Assembly: GCF_018394335.1 (NCBI RefSeq)
Contig: NZ_CP074572.1
Location: forward strand, 868,001-932,000
DNA from: Shewanella dokdonensis
Lineage (GTDB): Bacteria > Pseudomonadota > Gammaproteobacteria > Enterobacterales > Shewanellaceae
DNA length: 64,000 nt
Reading direction: 5' to 3'
Shown here piece by piece: positions 8,624 to 18,034 of this stretch (within the stretch, counting starts at the first letter, position 1; every line of letters begins with the position of its first letter). Made by a program: the position numbers and the translations under genes. The notes beneath the pieces are model-generated. The model worked only from the letters and a program-made list of their open reading frames with translations. It had not been told where the DNA came from and did no database searches.

Positions 8624-9041
8624 GCAAAACCGTACTGGGATTTGATTTTGGCACCAAAAGTATTGGGGTAGCGGTCGGTCAGGAGATCACCGCCAGTGCC
8701 CAGCCACTATTGTCACTGAAAGCTAATGATGGTGTTCCTGATTGGCAGCAAATCGCCACACTTTTGCAGGAATGGCAGCCAGATCTGGTGGTGGTGGGGT
8801 TACCCCTAAACATGGATGGCAGTGAACAGGAAATGACGCAGCGAGCCCGTAAGTTTGCTAATCGCATTCACGGTCGTTTTGGGGTAGCGGTAGTTACTCA
8901 GGATGAGCGCCTGACCACTACTGATGCCAAAGCCAGATTATTTGAGCTTGGAGGCTTTAAAGCCTTAGGTAAGAGTAAAGTAGATGCGGTTTCTGCCGTA
9001 CTGATCATCGAAAGTTTTTTGAGAATCAGTACGACATTTAA
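8620..9041 (+). CDS. ruvX: Holliday junction resolvase-like RuvX (YqgF), C-terminus altered by a frameshift
   Basis: The RNase H-like fold is marked by [12 protein letters not shown] (catalytic Asp), [29 protein letters not shown] and [12 protein letters not shown]. The family processes 16S rRNA 5' ends and resembles resolvases. As written, the frame runs on to 9063 with an unfamiliar tail. Adding one T to the T6 run at 9015-9020 gives [10 protein letters not shown] and a stop at 9039-9041, 140 residues, matching the short acidic tail typical of the family. I therefore give 9041 as the end; the uncorrected end is 9063. Confidence 0.9.
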
Positions 9042-9072
9042 GATCAACTGCCGCGCTTGGTAACCAACGGTG

Positions 9073-9633
9073 CTAATGTGCTGCTGGCGCGGCCTCGGTT
9101 GCCAGTAACTTATCAATCGCGTCGTTGAGTTCTTGGCTATCAGGCGTCACTCGAGAGCTAAATTGCTGCACACGCTTGCCGTCACCACTCACCAGATATT
9201 TGAAGAAATTCCATTTGGGTGAACCCGCTTTATCATCAAGATAGGCGAATACCGGATTAACATCGCTGCCACGTACCGCGGAAGTTGCCAGCATAGTGAA
9301 GGTAACCCCGTAATTGATATAACAGATTTTCGCCGTATCTTTTTCCTGTTTTTCTTCCTGGAAAAAATCATTGGAAGGAAAGCCAAGCACCACCAAGCCC
9401 TTATCTTGGTACTTTTTATGTAATGCTTCCAATCCTTTAAATTGTGGAGTGAATCCACAGTGACTGGCCGTATTGACAATCAACACAGGTTTGCCCTGAG
9501 TAACAGCGCACAGCTCCACCATCTCCTGAGAATGTAATTTACGCAGTTGCAGATTGAGATAATCAGGACATTGCGCGGCAGTTGCTGATGCCGCCCACAG
9601 CAACATCACGGATAAATAGCCTGACAGTTTCAT
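9073..9633 (-). CDS. Exported glutathione peroxidase family protein
   Basis: 186 residues with a signal peptide (about residues 1-20, cleavage near ATA|AQC), so probably periplasmic. The peroxidase motif NTASHCGFTPQ places the catalytic cysteine at about Cys59, and WNFFKYL supplies the conserved Trp/Asn. In the second motif the usual Gln of the FPCNQF type is replaced (FPSNDF), so the canonical tetrad is not complete. It likely reduces hydroperoxides with thioredoxin-like donors rather than glutathione. AGGATCTGCAT precedes the ATG. The gene converges with ruvX. Confidence 0.87.
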   Translation of the reverse strand: MKLSGYLSVMLLWAASATAAQCPDYLNLQLRKLHSQEMVELCAVTQGKPVLIVNTASHCGFTPQFKGLEALHKKYQDKGLVVLGFPSNDFFQEEKQEKDTAKICYINYGVTFTMLATSAVRGSDVNPVFAYLDDKAGSPKWNFFKYLVSGDGKRVQQFSSRVTPDSQELNDAIDKLLATEAAPAAH

Positions 9634-9699
9634 ATGCAGATCCTAGTTGTAGATGGATAAGATAGCAGTTTTAGGCTAGCACAAGGCCGATGACCAGAG

Positions 9700-10797
9700 T
9701 TAAAAATAAAGGCCAATATTAATATTCAGACGCGAATGCCAACCATCACTGGCATCATCAATACCAATACCTGGGCCACCCGCGAACCACATGTTTTTAC
9801 CAGCAATCCAGTCAACATAGCTGTAAAACTTACCGGCGGTTATTGAGCAGCCCGTGACGTTCTGTATGGAGTTGTCCAGACCACGCCCAGATGCCGCAAT
9901 ATGGGTAAAATCGTTATAACAGGTGATATTTGATACCGGCCCCCAATGCACATCCATACTATGAGAAAGGTTAGCGCTCACAACATCCGCCTTGGCTGCC
10001 ACTTCAAACGGGTAAGCAAACGCTGACATCGCCATCCGTTCATCCGGCATGTCATAATCATAATGGAGATATTGCAACTGGGTTTGCCAACTGTGCCAGT
10101 CCATTTGCCAATGGATTGCGGCGGCATATCCGTCACTGTCGCTGCCCGCTGCAGCACCTTCTAGTTGCTGGTAATCAAACCGATTTAACTGCAATGAAGC
10201 ACCGAGCTTATGGCTGACATTGCCACTGCTGAAACTTCGCTCTATCCTGCCATTGAGTTGCCCGGCTTCCTCATATGGATGCGCAGCTGTTGTGGCAGTA
10301 TCAAAAGAATAACGTTTAAAGCGGCTGCCATCACCATACTCATCGTTGGCAAAATAGGCTAAATCATAGCGCCAGCCATCCTGTTCGTACTGCCAGTGAA
10401 TACCAGCATCATAATCGTCTTCAAATCCAAGATAATAAGTGCCGCCGAACCAGAAAGAATGCGAAGCATAAGGCAACAGGCCAAAAGGCACTTGGGTTAC
10501 CCCAATTTTCACACTGGACTGTTCAGAAAACTTATAGCCCATCCACGCGTGATGAATAACGTCTTGATCTTGATACCAGCGATACTGTGCCGAGGCAAAT
10601 AACTGCCCGTCGTCATAATTAACATCGGCACGAAACAGCTCAAACTCAAACTTGGCATTGTTATCGTAATCTTTCCAGCCATAGTTAAGACGCACAGCAC
10701 CACCGATATCCAGCGCCTCGGAAACAGGCACAGCCAACACCGGAAAGGTAACCCCCAAGCTGGCAACCACAGCCCATAGTTTTTTGCTAATTTTCAT
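9700..10797 (-). CDS. Outer-membrane porin-like beta-barrel protein
   Basis: 365 residues with a signal peptide (basic start MKISKKLW, hydrophobic core, cleavage near VLA|VPV) and a C-terminal aromatic residue (GLYF), the signature recognised by the Bam machinery. The mature protein alternates polar and aromatic residues as in a 16- to 18-strand barrel (for example FASAQYRWYQDQDVIHHAWMG). The FGLLP and WFGGTYYLGFE regions resemble phosphate-selective O/P-type porins. The solute is unknown. GGAGG lies upstream of the ATG. It follows the pilTU genes in the same direction, separated by about 120 bases. Confidence 0.75.
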   Translation of the reverse strand: MKISKKLWAVVASLGVTFPVLAVPVSEALDIGGAVRLNYGWKDYDNNAKFEFELFRADVNYDDGQLFASAQYRWYQDQDVIHHAWMGYKFSEQSSVKIGVTQVPFGLLPYASHSFWFGGTYYLGFEDDYDAGIHWQYEQDGWRYDLAYFANDEYGDGSRFKRYSFDTATTAAHPYEEAGQLNGRIERSFSSGNVSHKLGASLQLNRFDYQQLEGAAAGSDSDGYAAAIHWQMDWHSWQTQLQYLHYDYDMPDERMAMSAFAYPFEVAAKADVVSANLSHSMDVHWGPVSNITCYNDFTHIAASGRGLDNSIQNVTGCSITAGKFYSYVDWIAGKNMWFAGGPGIGIDDASDGWHSRLNINIGLYF

Positions 10798-10919
10798 CCT
10801 TTCCTCCGTTTTATATAAAAAATGGCGCAGGATCCTAACAAAAAATCATTTAAAATTCGAATTACATACAAAAAATAAAATATGCCAAGCAAAGTACCGC
10901 CTGCAACCACAGTTGCTAC

Positions 10920-12032
10920 TCAATCCATATCCAGCGTCACACCTTCCATGGAACCCGCCGACCCAGTCGTGCCACTTTGCAGTTTGATCATCAGGCGCAA
11001 ATCGTTGGGCGAATCGGCATGGCGTAAGGCTTCGGCATAGGTGATCTCGCCATCATTAAATAACTTAAACAACGCCTGGTCGAAGGTTTGCATACCCTGC
11101 TCATTCGATTTCGCCATAGTTTCTTTCAGCAGATGTAACTCATTGTTTTGAATGATACTGGCAACGCGAGGCGTGTTGATGAGGATTTCAATGGCGGCGC
11201 GGCGGCCGCTACCATCCGCCTTGGGGATCAATTGCTGCGCCACAATGCCACGTAAATTCAAAGACAAATCAAATAACAATTGCCGATGCTTACTTTCCGG
11301 CACCAAGTGCATTATGCGATCCAGCGCCTGGTTGGCATTATTGGCGTGCAAGGTAGCCATACACAGGTGGCCGGTTTCAGCGAAAGATAGTGCAAACTCC
11401 ATGGTTTCCTGACTACGGATTTCGCCAATAAGAATCACGTCTGGCGCCTGTCGCAACGAACTTTTCAGTGCCGCATCAAAAGATTCGGTATCAATGCCAA
11501 CTTCGCGCTGGGTAATAATGCTCTTGCGATGCTGATGCACAAATTCGATGGGGTCTTCAATAGTCAGGATATGGCCTTTGGAATTTTCATTACGGTAGCC
11601 AATCAGTGCTGCCAGCGAGGTAGATTTACCCGTACCAGTACCACCGACCATGATCACCAGCCCCCGTTTACTCATCACCAGATCTCTGAGAATGGCGGGT
11701 AAACTGAGTTCTTCCATGGTGGGGATACGGATTTCAATGCGCCGCATTACACAGCCTGCGGCTTCTCGCTGCCAGAAAGCGCTGACACGGAAGCGCCCTA
11801 AGCCTTTAACGCCAATCGCAAAATTACATTCCTTGCTGTCATGAAACGCCTTTTTGTTTTCCGGCGTCATCAATGACTCTACAAATTCCAGCGCCTGCTC
11901 TTGGTTAAACGGATTCTCGGCTAATGGCCGCAGCTCCCCATCTACCTTGGCGCTTGGCGGGAACCCCGCCGTTACAAACAGGTCGGAGGCTTTACGCGCT
12001 ACCATTTCCTCAAGAAAAGGTCTGACGTCCAT
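10920..12032 (-). CDS. pilU: Type IV pilus retraction ATPase PilU
   Basis: 370 residues of the PilT/PilU secretion ATPase family. Walker A GGTGTGKST lies at about residues 130-138, followed by the Asp box ([11 protein letters not shown]), Walker B (PDVILIGEIR) and His box (GHLCMATLHANNA). The C-terminal extension ending EGVTLDMD is typical of PilU rather than PilT. It is a cytoplasmic motor that assists pilus depolymerisation. It follows pilT by 9 bases with a clean AAGGAG site, so pilT-pilU is one operon. Confidence 0.93.
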   Translation of the reverse strand: MDVRPFLEEMVARKASDLFVTAGFPPSAKVDGELRPLAENPFNQEQALEFVESLMTPENKKAFHDSKECNFAIGVKGLGRFRVSAFWQREAAGCVMRRIEIRIPTMEELSLPAILRDLVMSKRGLVIMVGGTGTGKSTSLAALIGYRNENSKGHILTIEDPIEFVHQHRKSIITQREVGIDTESFDAALKSSLRQAPDVILIGEIRSQETMEFALSFAETGHLCMATLHANNANQALDRIMHLVPESKHRQLLFDLSLNLRGIVAQQLIPKADGSGRRAAIEILINTPRVASIIQNNELHLLKETMAKSNEQGMQTFDQALFKLFNDGEITYAEALRHADSPNDLRLMIKLQSGTTGSAGSMEGVTLDMD

Positions 12033-12041
12033 CCCAGCTCC

Positions 12042-13079
12042 TTACAGATTTAGTTGTTTGTTAGAACTCTTAGATAGCGCATCTTCACGGGTGATCACCC
12101 CACGAGCCACCAGATGTTGCAGGCTCTGCTCCAGTGTCTGCATGCCGTGCGCCATCCCCGTCTGAATGGCGGAATACATCTGCGCCACTTTATCCTCACG
12201 AATGAGGTTACGGATAGCGGGCGTCCCCATCATGATCTCGTGAGCCGCGACCCGGCCACCACCGATTTTCTTGATCAAGGTCTGTGAAATTACCGCCTGC
12301 AAGGATTCAGACAACATGGTGCGCACCATATCTTTTTCACCCGATGGGAACACGTCAACCACACGGTCAATGGTTTTAGCGGCTGAGGTGGTATGCAAGG
12401 TACCAAACACCAGATGACCAGTTTCAGCCGCGGTTAATGCTAAGCGGATGGTTTCCAGGTCACGCATTTCACCCACTAGGATGACATCCGGGTCTTCACG
12501 CAAAGCACTACGCAGCGCCGCCGCAAAGCTCAATGTATGGCGATGGACTTCACGCTGATTGATCAAACAGTTTTTAGGCTTGTGTACAAATTCGATGGGG
12601 TCTTCAATGGTGAGAATATGGTCGTGACGATTGTCATTCACATAATCAATCATGGCTGCCAAGGTCGTACTTTTACCAGAACCTGTAGGCCCGGTAACCA
12701 ACACTAATCCACGAGGATATGAGGAGATTTTCTTAAAAATTTCAGGAGCGCCCAGATGCTCCAGCGTTAGAATATCGCTCGGAATGGTGCGAAAGACAGC
12801 GGCCGCGCCACGGGCCTGATTAAAGGCGTTCACCCTGAACCGCGCCAGATTGGGCACCTCAAAGGAAAAATCGATTTCCAGGTGCTCTTCATAATCCTTA
12901 CGCTGTTTGTCGTTCATGATGTCATACACCAGCCGATGCACATCCTGATGCGTCAATTCTGGGACATTGAGTTTTCTCACCTCCCCATCAACGCGGATCA
13001 ACGGTGGCACCCCGGAAGACAGATGCAGATCCGAGGCGTTATGCTTTACACTAAAAGCCAATAATTCAGTGATTTCCAT
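12042..13079 (-). CDS. pilT: Type IV pilus twitching motility ATPase PilT
   Basis: 345 residues, the canonical PilT length. Walker [10 protein letters not shown] lies at about residues 130-138, with [29 protein letters not shown] and the AGAETGH-like segment [15 protein letters not shown]. The C-terminus carries the [10 protein letters not shown] and GMQTLEQSL motifs. This hexameric motor retracts type IV pili. Its start lies only 37 bases from the divergent yggS start, as in other gammaproteobacteria, so the promoters must overlap the coding ends. Confidence 0.95.
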   Translation of the reverse strand: MEITELLAFSVKHNASDLHLSSGVPPLIRVDGEVRKLNVPELTHQDVHRLVYDIMNDKQRKDYEEHLEIDFSFEVPNLARFRVNAFNQARGAAAVFRTIPSDILTLEHLGAPEIFKKISSYPRGLVLVTGPTGSGKSTTLAAMIDYVNDNRHDHILTIEDPIEFVHKPKNCLINQREVHRHTLSFAAALRSALREDPDVILVGEMRDLETIRLALTAAETGHLVFGTLHTTSAAKTIDRVVDVFPSGEKDMVRTMLSESLQAVISQTLIKKIGGGRVAAHEIMMGTPAIRNLIREDKVAQMYSAIQTGMAHGMQTLEQSLQHLVARGVITREDALSKSSNKQLNL

Positions 13080-13116
13080 AGAGTGGGATATCCCTTACAA
13101 GCGAAAGATTAACATC

Positions 13117-13823
13117 ATGACAACAATAGCAGAGAGACTGGCACTCGCCCAGCACCGGATCACGCTGGCAGCGGGGAAATGCGCCAGACAAGCGACTGAC
13201 ATCACATTGCTGGCAGTCAGTAAAACGAAGCCCGTGACCGATATTATTGCCGCTTATGCCGCCGGTCAGCGCTGTTTCGGTGAAAACTATGTGCAGGAAG
13301 GCCAGCAAAAATTCTCGAACTCCGTCAACAGTATCCTGACATAGAGTGGCACTTTATCGGCCCATTACAATCTAACAAAAGCCGGGCGGTGGCGGAACTG
13401 TTCCACTGGATGCATACCATAGATCGCAGCAAGATTGCCCAACGACTCAACGAACAGCGCCCCGATTCACTGCCACCGCTGAATGTCTGCATCCAGATCA
13501 ATGTCAGCGGTGAAGCCTCAAAATCGGGGATCAGCGGTGTCCAGGACATGCTAGCGCTTGCCAGCGACATCGCACAGTTACCACGGCTTAGGTTACGCGG
13601 TCTAATGACAATTCCCAGTGCGGAAGAGGGTGACGGACTTATTCATGAATATCAGCAGATGCAACAACTGTTCGCACAGCTGCAACAGGCATTTCCACAA
13701 GTAGATACACTGTCCATGGGCATGAGCCACGACCTGGAGTTAGCAGTAGCGCACGGTGCCACCATGGTGCGCATCGGCAGTGCTATCTTTGGTGCCCGAG
13801 ACTACAGCCAAAAACCGGCTTGA
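13117..13823 (+). CDS. yggS: PLP homeostasis protein YggS, interrupted by one frameshift
   Basis: A fold-type III PLP-binding protein that buffers pyridoxal phosphate and affects amino-acid metabolism. The N-terminal part from ATG 13117 includes LLAVSKTKP (PLP lysine about Lys36) and [10 protein letters not shown]. The frame then ends at 13344. The remainder ([20 protein letters not shown] to [11 protein letters not shown], stop 13823) is in another frame. Adding one A to the A5 run at 13307-13311 restores a continuous protein of about 235 residues with no other defect. It starts the yggS-proC-yggT-yggU-DUF4426-rdgB-hemW series. Confidence 0.92.
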
Positions 13824-13918
13824 TTGGCCGTAGTGCCCTTGTTTTTGCTACCCTAAGCCCAAATACTATTGGCATTCGCGGTTTTGCACCGTGAAATTGC
13901 AACCAGACAGAGGATTTT

Positions 13919-14743
13919 ATGTCAGACAAGCGCATCTGTTTTATCGGTGCCGGCAATATGAGTCGCAGTATCATCAGCGGCCTCGTCAGCAGTGGCTATC
14001 AACCACAGTTAATTGAAGCCAGTAACCCGAGCACTGGCAAACTGCAAGCATTGCAGACAGATTTTGCCATCAAGGTGACCACAGATAATCTGGCAGCCGC
14101 CCGCGCCGCCGATGTGATTGTTCTGGCGGTAAAACCGCAACTGATGCAACAGGTATGTGCCGCTTTGCAGTCATTAGACCTGTCCGACAAACTGCTTATC
14201 ACCATCGCGGCGGGTATCAATGCCGCGCGCTATAGCGACAGTGATTATCTGGCACAACCAGTGAAATTAATTCGTACCATGCCAAATACGCCAATGCAGA
14301 TTGGTGCAGGCATGAGTGGCATGTTCGCCCCCGCTAATATCAGCGATGAAGACAAAGTTATCTGCCATCGCATTATGACCAGTGGTGGTCAAGCGGTGTG
14401 GGTAGATAAAGAAGCCGACCTGAATCTAGTCATTGCCTTGGCTGGCAGTTCACCTGCCTACTTTTTCCTGTTTGTCGAAGCTATGATAAATGCAGCGGCA
14501 GAATTAGGCATGGAGCCATCAAAAGCCCGGGCACTAGCGCAACAGGCAGCATTGGGCGCCGCCAGAATGCTCCAGGAAAACCCGCAACTATCACCGCAGC
14601 AACTGAGGCAAAATGTCACATCAAAGGGTGGCACTACCCATGAAGCGGTTGAAACCTTTAAGCAAGGGGAACTGCCGGAGTTAGTCAAACAAGCAATGAA
14701 CAACTGTATTGCCAGAGCTGAAGCGATGGCGAAAGAATTCTGA
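13919..14743 (+). CDS. proC: Pyrroline-5-carboxylate reductase
   Basis: 274 residues. Catalyses the NAD(P)H-dependent last step of proline biosynthesis. The Rossmann motif GAGNMSRSIISG is at about residues 8-19, and further landmarks are AVKPQLM, RTMPNTPMQIGAGM and the C-terminal signature LRQNVTSKGGTTHEAVETF. AGAGGATTTT precedes the ATG. It lies between yggS and yggT, an insertion relative to the E. coli order but common in related marine gammaproteobacteria. Confidence 0.96.
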   Translation: MSDKRICFIGAGNMSRSIISGLVSSGYQPQLIEASNPSTGKLQALQTDFAIKVTTDNLAAARAADVIVLAVKPQLMQQVCAALQSLDLSDKLLITIAAGINAARYSDSDYLAQPVKLIRTMPNTPMQIGAGMSGMFAPANISDEDKVICHRIMTSGGQAVWVDKEADLNLVIALAGSSPAYFFLFVEAMINAAAELGMEPSKARALAQQAALGAARMLQENPQLSPQQLRQNVTSKGGTTHEAVETFKQGELPELVKQAMNNCIARAEAMAKEF

Positions 14744-14768
14744 GCAACCATAGAGAACGATAACATCC

Positions 14769-15317
14769 ATGAATGCATTCGCTTACTTAGTTAATACCCT
14801 GTTTGATCTGTATCTAATGGTGGTGATTTTGCGCTTCTGGCTACAGCTGGCGCGGGCTGATTTTTATAATCCGTTCAGCCAGTTTATTGTCAAAGCCACC
14901 CATCCAATCGTTGCCCCGATGCGGCGTATTCTGCCCGCCATTGGTGCTGTTGACACCGCGTCTGTGGTACTGGCGTTAGCCGTAGTCGTGATTAAAATCC
15001 TCTTGTTGTCACTGATCGCCGGAGCCAGTTTTGATTTTGGCACTACCATTATTTTTGCCATTGTGTCTGTCATCAAGGAAGCCGGGGTATTGTTGTTCTG
15101 GATCCTGATTATCCGCGCGATTTTGAGTTGGGTCAGTCAAGGCAGTAACCCGTTTGAATACGTATTAATCCAGTTGACTGAGCCTATTCTCAGCCCTATC
15201 CGCCGTATTATTCCGCCCATGGGAGGGCTGGATCTGTCGGTACTGCTGCTGATGGTTGGTCTTAATTTCCTCAATATGTTGCTGGCTCAGTACGTGCCCT
15301 TCTGGGCGATGGCCTGA
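14769..15317 (+). CDS. yggT: YggT family integral membrane protein
   Basis: 182 residues with two YGGT repeats. Each has a hydrophobic helix pair and the motif NPF(S/E)..(V/I)..(A/T).P(I/L)..P.RR: around residues 37-58 ([20 protein letters not shown]) and again around 128-149. It is an inner-membrane protein of unknown precise role, with relatives linked to osmotic tolerance and thylakoid/division functions. It overlaps yggU by one base in TGATG, indicating coupling. Confidence 0.93.
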   Translation: MNAFAYLVNTLFDLYLMVVILRFWLQLARADFYNPFSQFIVKATHPIVAPMRRILPAIGAVDTASVVLALAVVVIKILLLSLIAGASFDFGTTIIFAIVSVIKEAGVLLFWILIIRAILSWVSQGSNPFEYVLIQLTEPILSPIRRIIPPMGGLDLSVLLLMVGLNFLNMLLAQYVPFWAMA

Positions 15318-15604
15318 TGCCCGCGATTGTGCAAGAGCAGCAGGATCTGCTGCTCAACCTCTATATCCAGCCTAAAGCCAGCCGTGATCAGTGGGTTGGC
15401 ATCCACGGCGATGAAGTAAAACTGGCCATTACCGCGCCGCCCATTGATGGCAAAGCCAATGCTTATCTGGCGAAATGGCTGGCAAAAGCGTTTAAAGTGC
15501 CGAAAAGCCAAGTGACCATAATCAAAGGCGAATTGGGGCGGCATAAACAAGTGCGTATCAGCGCCCCCAAAGCGCTGCCCGAGTTTATCCAACAATTGCT
15601 CTGA
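15317..15604 (+). CDS. yggU: DUF167 family protein YggU
   Basis: 95 residues. The conserved DUF167 core is present: IQPKASRDQ near the N-terminus, [19 protein letters not shown] in the middle, and [18 protein letters not shown] toward the end. It is a small cytoplasmic protein of unknown function. The start codon overlaps the yggT stop. Confidence 0.93.
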   Translation: MPAIVQEQQDLLLNLYIQPKASRDQWVGIHGDEVKLAITAPPIDGKANAYLAKWLAKAFKVPKSQVTIIKGELGRHKQVRISAPKALPEFIQQLL

Positions 15605-15632
15605 GTCATTACCTCACTGCCATAGGCTTACG

Positions 15633-15651
15633 CCGCTTAAGCGGTTATAAT
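15633..15651 (+). promoter_or_regulatory. Possible promoter with palindrome upstream of the DUF4426 gene
   Basis: A perfect 12-bp palindrome CCGCTTAAGCGG (15633-15644) abuts a consensus -10 TATAAT (15646-15651). The start codon is 36 bases downstream. No good -35 was seen 17 bases upstream, which together with the palindrome suggests regulated or extended initiation inside the long operon. Inference from motif placement only. Confidence 0.4.
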
Positions 15652-15686
15652 CTCCCCATGTTGCAGTAAAAACTTAAATACCATCA

Positions 15687-16118
15687 GTGCGCCGATTTCT
15701 CCTGTTAGTTGTGTTATGGCTGACCGCCGTCAGTGTTGCTTATGCAGAACAGAAACTGCAGGTCGGGCATTACGATATTCACTATATGGCGTTGCCCAGC
15801 ACTTTTCTGACCCCCGCCATCGCCCACAACTACGGCATCGATCGCAGCCCCTATACCGGTTTTCTCAACGTGGTGGTGCAAGATCGTGAGCTGCCGGGGC
15901 AACCCATGGTCGCGGTAGAAATCAGCGGCATTGCCACCAATATTCTCGATGCTCGCTTCAAGCTGAAATTTCGTGAAATTCGCGAAGGTCATTCAATTTA
16001 CTATTTGGCGGAATGCCCTTATCGCGACACCGAAGAGATCCGCTTCAAGCTGGTGATCCGTAAAGATAATGACCTCAATACAACAGTGGATTTCAACCAG
16101 AAATTCTTTAATGACTGA
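15687..16118 (+). CDS. DUF4426 family exported protein
   Basis: 143 residues from a GTG at 15687 (no better ATG is available). The signal peptide is MRRFLLLVVLWLTAVSVAYA with cleavage before EQK. The mature protein carries YDIHYMALPSTFLTPAIAHNYGI-like segments (positions about 29-51) and a C-terminal VIRKDNDLNTTVDFNQKFF strand, the DUF4426 pattern found in the same place next to rdgB in Vibrio and Shewanella relatives. Periplasmic, function unknown. Confidence 0.82.
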   Translation: MRRFLLLVVLWLTAVSVAYAEQKLQVGHYDIHYMALPSTFLTPAIAHNYGIDRSPYTGFLNVVVQDRELPGQPMVAVEISGIATNILDARFKLKFREIREGHSIYYLAECPYRDTEEIRFKLVIRKDNDLNTTVDFNQKFFND

Positions 16119-16152
16119 GATGATGTTTTGCGGATAACGGCAAGGGTTGGCT

Positions 16153-16788
16153 ATGATGGCCAGCGACTCAGTACAGGATAAATCCCATGAAAAAATCGTG
16201 TTAGCCAGTGGCAACAAAGGCAAACTGGCAGAATTTGCCGACATGTTGGCCGACTTTAATATAGAAGTATTACCCCAGAGCGTCTTCGAAGTAACAGAAG
16301 CCATCGAAGATGGACTGAGCTTTGTAGAGAACGCCATCATCAAAGCCCGCCATGCCGCGCTGGCAACCGGATTACCCGCCATTGCCGATGACTCAGGGCT
16401 GGAAGTGGACGCTCTTGGTGGCGAGCCTGGCATCTACTCAGCCCGTTACAGCGGTGAACATGCTACCGCTGAGTCCAATTATCAGAAACTGTTAGCCGCA
16501 CTCGAACAAGTTGCCGCGCCGCGCCGCGCACGTTTCCAATGTGTACTGGTATATATGCGGCATGCGGCTGACCCGACTCCGATTATCTGCCAGGCAGCTT
16601 GGGAAGGTGAGATAGGTCTTGAGCCCAAAGGTGCACATGGTCATGGCTATGACCCAGTGTTTATTCCACTAGGATTCCGTCAGACCGCGGCAGAGCTTAG
16701 TAGTGATGAAAAGAATCAACTGAGTCATCGAGGTAAGGCATTGAAATTATTGCTGGAAGCTTTTCATCAGCAAGGGATCATCGACTGA
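16153..16788 (+). CDS. rdgB: XTP/dITP diphosphatase RdgB
   Basis: 211 residues from ATG 16153 (16156 also possible). It removes non-canonical purine nucleotides (dITP, XTP) from the pool. Motifs are VLASGNKGKLAEF near the N-terminus, FVENAIIKARHAA, ADDSGLEVDALGGEPGIYSAR (the catalytic Asp pair), GYDPVFIP and the C-terminal LSHRGKALK. The short N-terminal extension before KIVLASGN is somewhat longer than in E. coli. The stop overlaps the hemW ATG by one base. Confidence 0.94.
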   Translation: MMASDSVQDKSHEKIVLASGNKGKLAEFADMLADFNIEVLPQSVFEVTEAIEDGLSFVENAIIKARHAALATGLPAIADDSGLEVDALGGEPGIYSARYSGEHATAESNYQKLLAALEQVAAPRRARFQCVLVYMRHAADPTPIICQAAWEGEIGLEPKGAHGHGYDPVFIPLGFRQTAAELSSDEKNQLSHRGKALKLLLEAFHQQGIID

Positions 16789-17921
16789 TGCTACAGTTGC
16801 CGCCGCTAAGTCTTTATATCCACATTCCTTGGTGCGTGCGTAAGTGCCCTTATTGTGATTTCAACTCCCATGCCCAGCAGGGAGAACTGCCGCAACAACA
16901 GTATGTCGATGCGCTGTTGCAGGATTTGCAAGCCGACCTCCCATATGTGCAGCAGCGGCCATTGCACAGCATTTTTATCGGTGGTGGCACCCCATCACTT
17001 TTTGACGCCAGCCAGATAGCTCGACTACTGCAAGGTGTACAGCAGCAGATCCCTTTCTGTGATGATATTGAAATCACGATGGAAGCCAATCCCGGGACGC
17101 TGGAACATGACGACTTTGCCGCCTACCGACAAGCGGGTGTGAGCCGGATTTCCATGGGCGTACAGAGTTTTGCCACAGATAAACTCAATATTCTGGGACG
17201 AATTCACGGCAGTGAAGAAGCTAAAAATGCCGCTAAAATGCTAGCGACTGCGGGTTATCAGAGCTTCAACCTGGATCTGATGCACGGTCTGCCAGGGCAA
17301 GATTTACCGCAAGCACTGAGTGATATCGAAACCGCCGCCGCACTCAATCCACCACATCTGTCTTGGTATCAACTCACCATTGAAGCCAATACCTTGTTCC
17401 ATTCCAGACCGCCACAACTGCCGGATGACGAAGCCCTATGGCAAATTTACCGCACCGGCCAGCAGCGTTTAGCCGAGTTGGGCTACCGCCAGTATGAGAT
17501 CTCCGCCTATGCCAAACCCGGCTATGAATGTCGCCACAATCGCAATTATTGGGAGTTTGGTGACTATCTGGGGATAGGTTGTGGTGCCCACGGCAAAATA
17601 ACCTTAGGGCAACAGCAGCAGATTATCCGCACCGTTAAAGTAAAACATCCCAAAGGCTATTTAGCGGGTCATTACCATTACCAGACCACAGAAGTCGCCG
17701 CCGACGAGCTACCGCTAGAATATCTGATGAATCGTTTACGCTTGATGGTACCCATTCCTAAAGCGGAGTTTGAAGCCAGAACCGGATTATCCGCCACGCT
17801 GCTGGATGACGGCATGCAGCGCGGTGCAGATAAAGGTTTAGTGATAGTGCACAGCGATACCTGGGAATTGACAGAAAAAGGTCATTACTTCGTCAATGAA
17901 TTGCTGGGCGAGTTTTGCTGA
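16788..17921 (+). CDS. hemW: Radical SAM heme chaperone HemW
   Basis: 377 residues. The radical-SAM motif CxxxCxxC is Cys16, Cys20 and Cys23 (CVRKCPYC), followed by FIGGGTPSLF and EANPGT. HemW lacks coproporphyrinogen oxidase activity and delivers heme to respiratory proteins. Unlike HemN, no additional fourth cysteine follows directly (the motif is CxxxCxxCDF), supporting HemW. The C-terminal HemN-like domain includes LPLEYLMNRLRL. It is the last gene of the operon, ended by a strong terminator. Confidence 0.93.
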   Translation: MLQLPPLSLYIHIPWCVRKCPYCDFNSHAQQGELPQQQYVDALLQDLQADLPYVQQRPLHSIFIGGGTPSLFDASQIARLLQGVQQQIPFCDDIEITMEANPGTLEHDDFAAYRQAGVSRISMGVQSFATDKLNILGRIHGSEEAKNAAKMLATAGYQSFNLDLMHGLPGQDLPQALSDIETAAALNPPHLSWYQLTIEANTLFHSRPPQLPDDEALWQIYRTGQQRLAELGYRQYEISAYAKPGYECRHNRNYWEFGDYLGIGCGAHGKITLGQQQQIIRTVKVKHPKGYLAGHYHYQTTEVAADELPLEYLMNRLRLMVPIPKAEFEARTGLSATLLDDGMQRGADKGLVIVHSDTWELTEKGHYFVNELLGEFC

Positions 17922-17964
17922 AAGCTCAGCCAGCGGCTCACATAATACCCATTGCTTAGCACCA

Positions 17965-17996
17965 TAAAAAATCCTCCCAGTCGTGGAGGATTTTTT
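17965..17996. terminator. Strong bidirectional terminator
   Basis: AAAAAATCCTCC-CAGTCGT-GGAGGATTTTTT, a 12-bp stem with A/T tails on both sides. It is placed between the convergent hemW (ends 17921) and the LysR gene (ends 18035). Confidence 0.92.
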
Positions 17997-18034
17997 CGCA
18001 TCAATGGCGATGAAGATGCCAAGCTAGCCGATGG

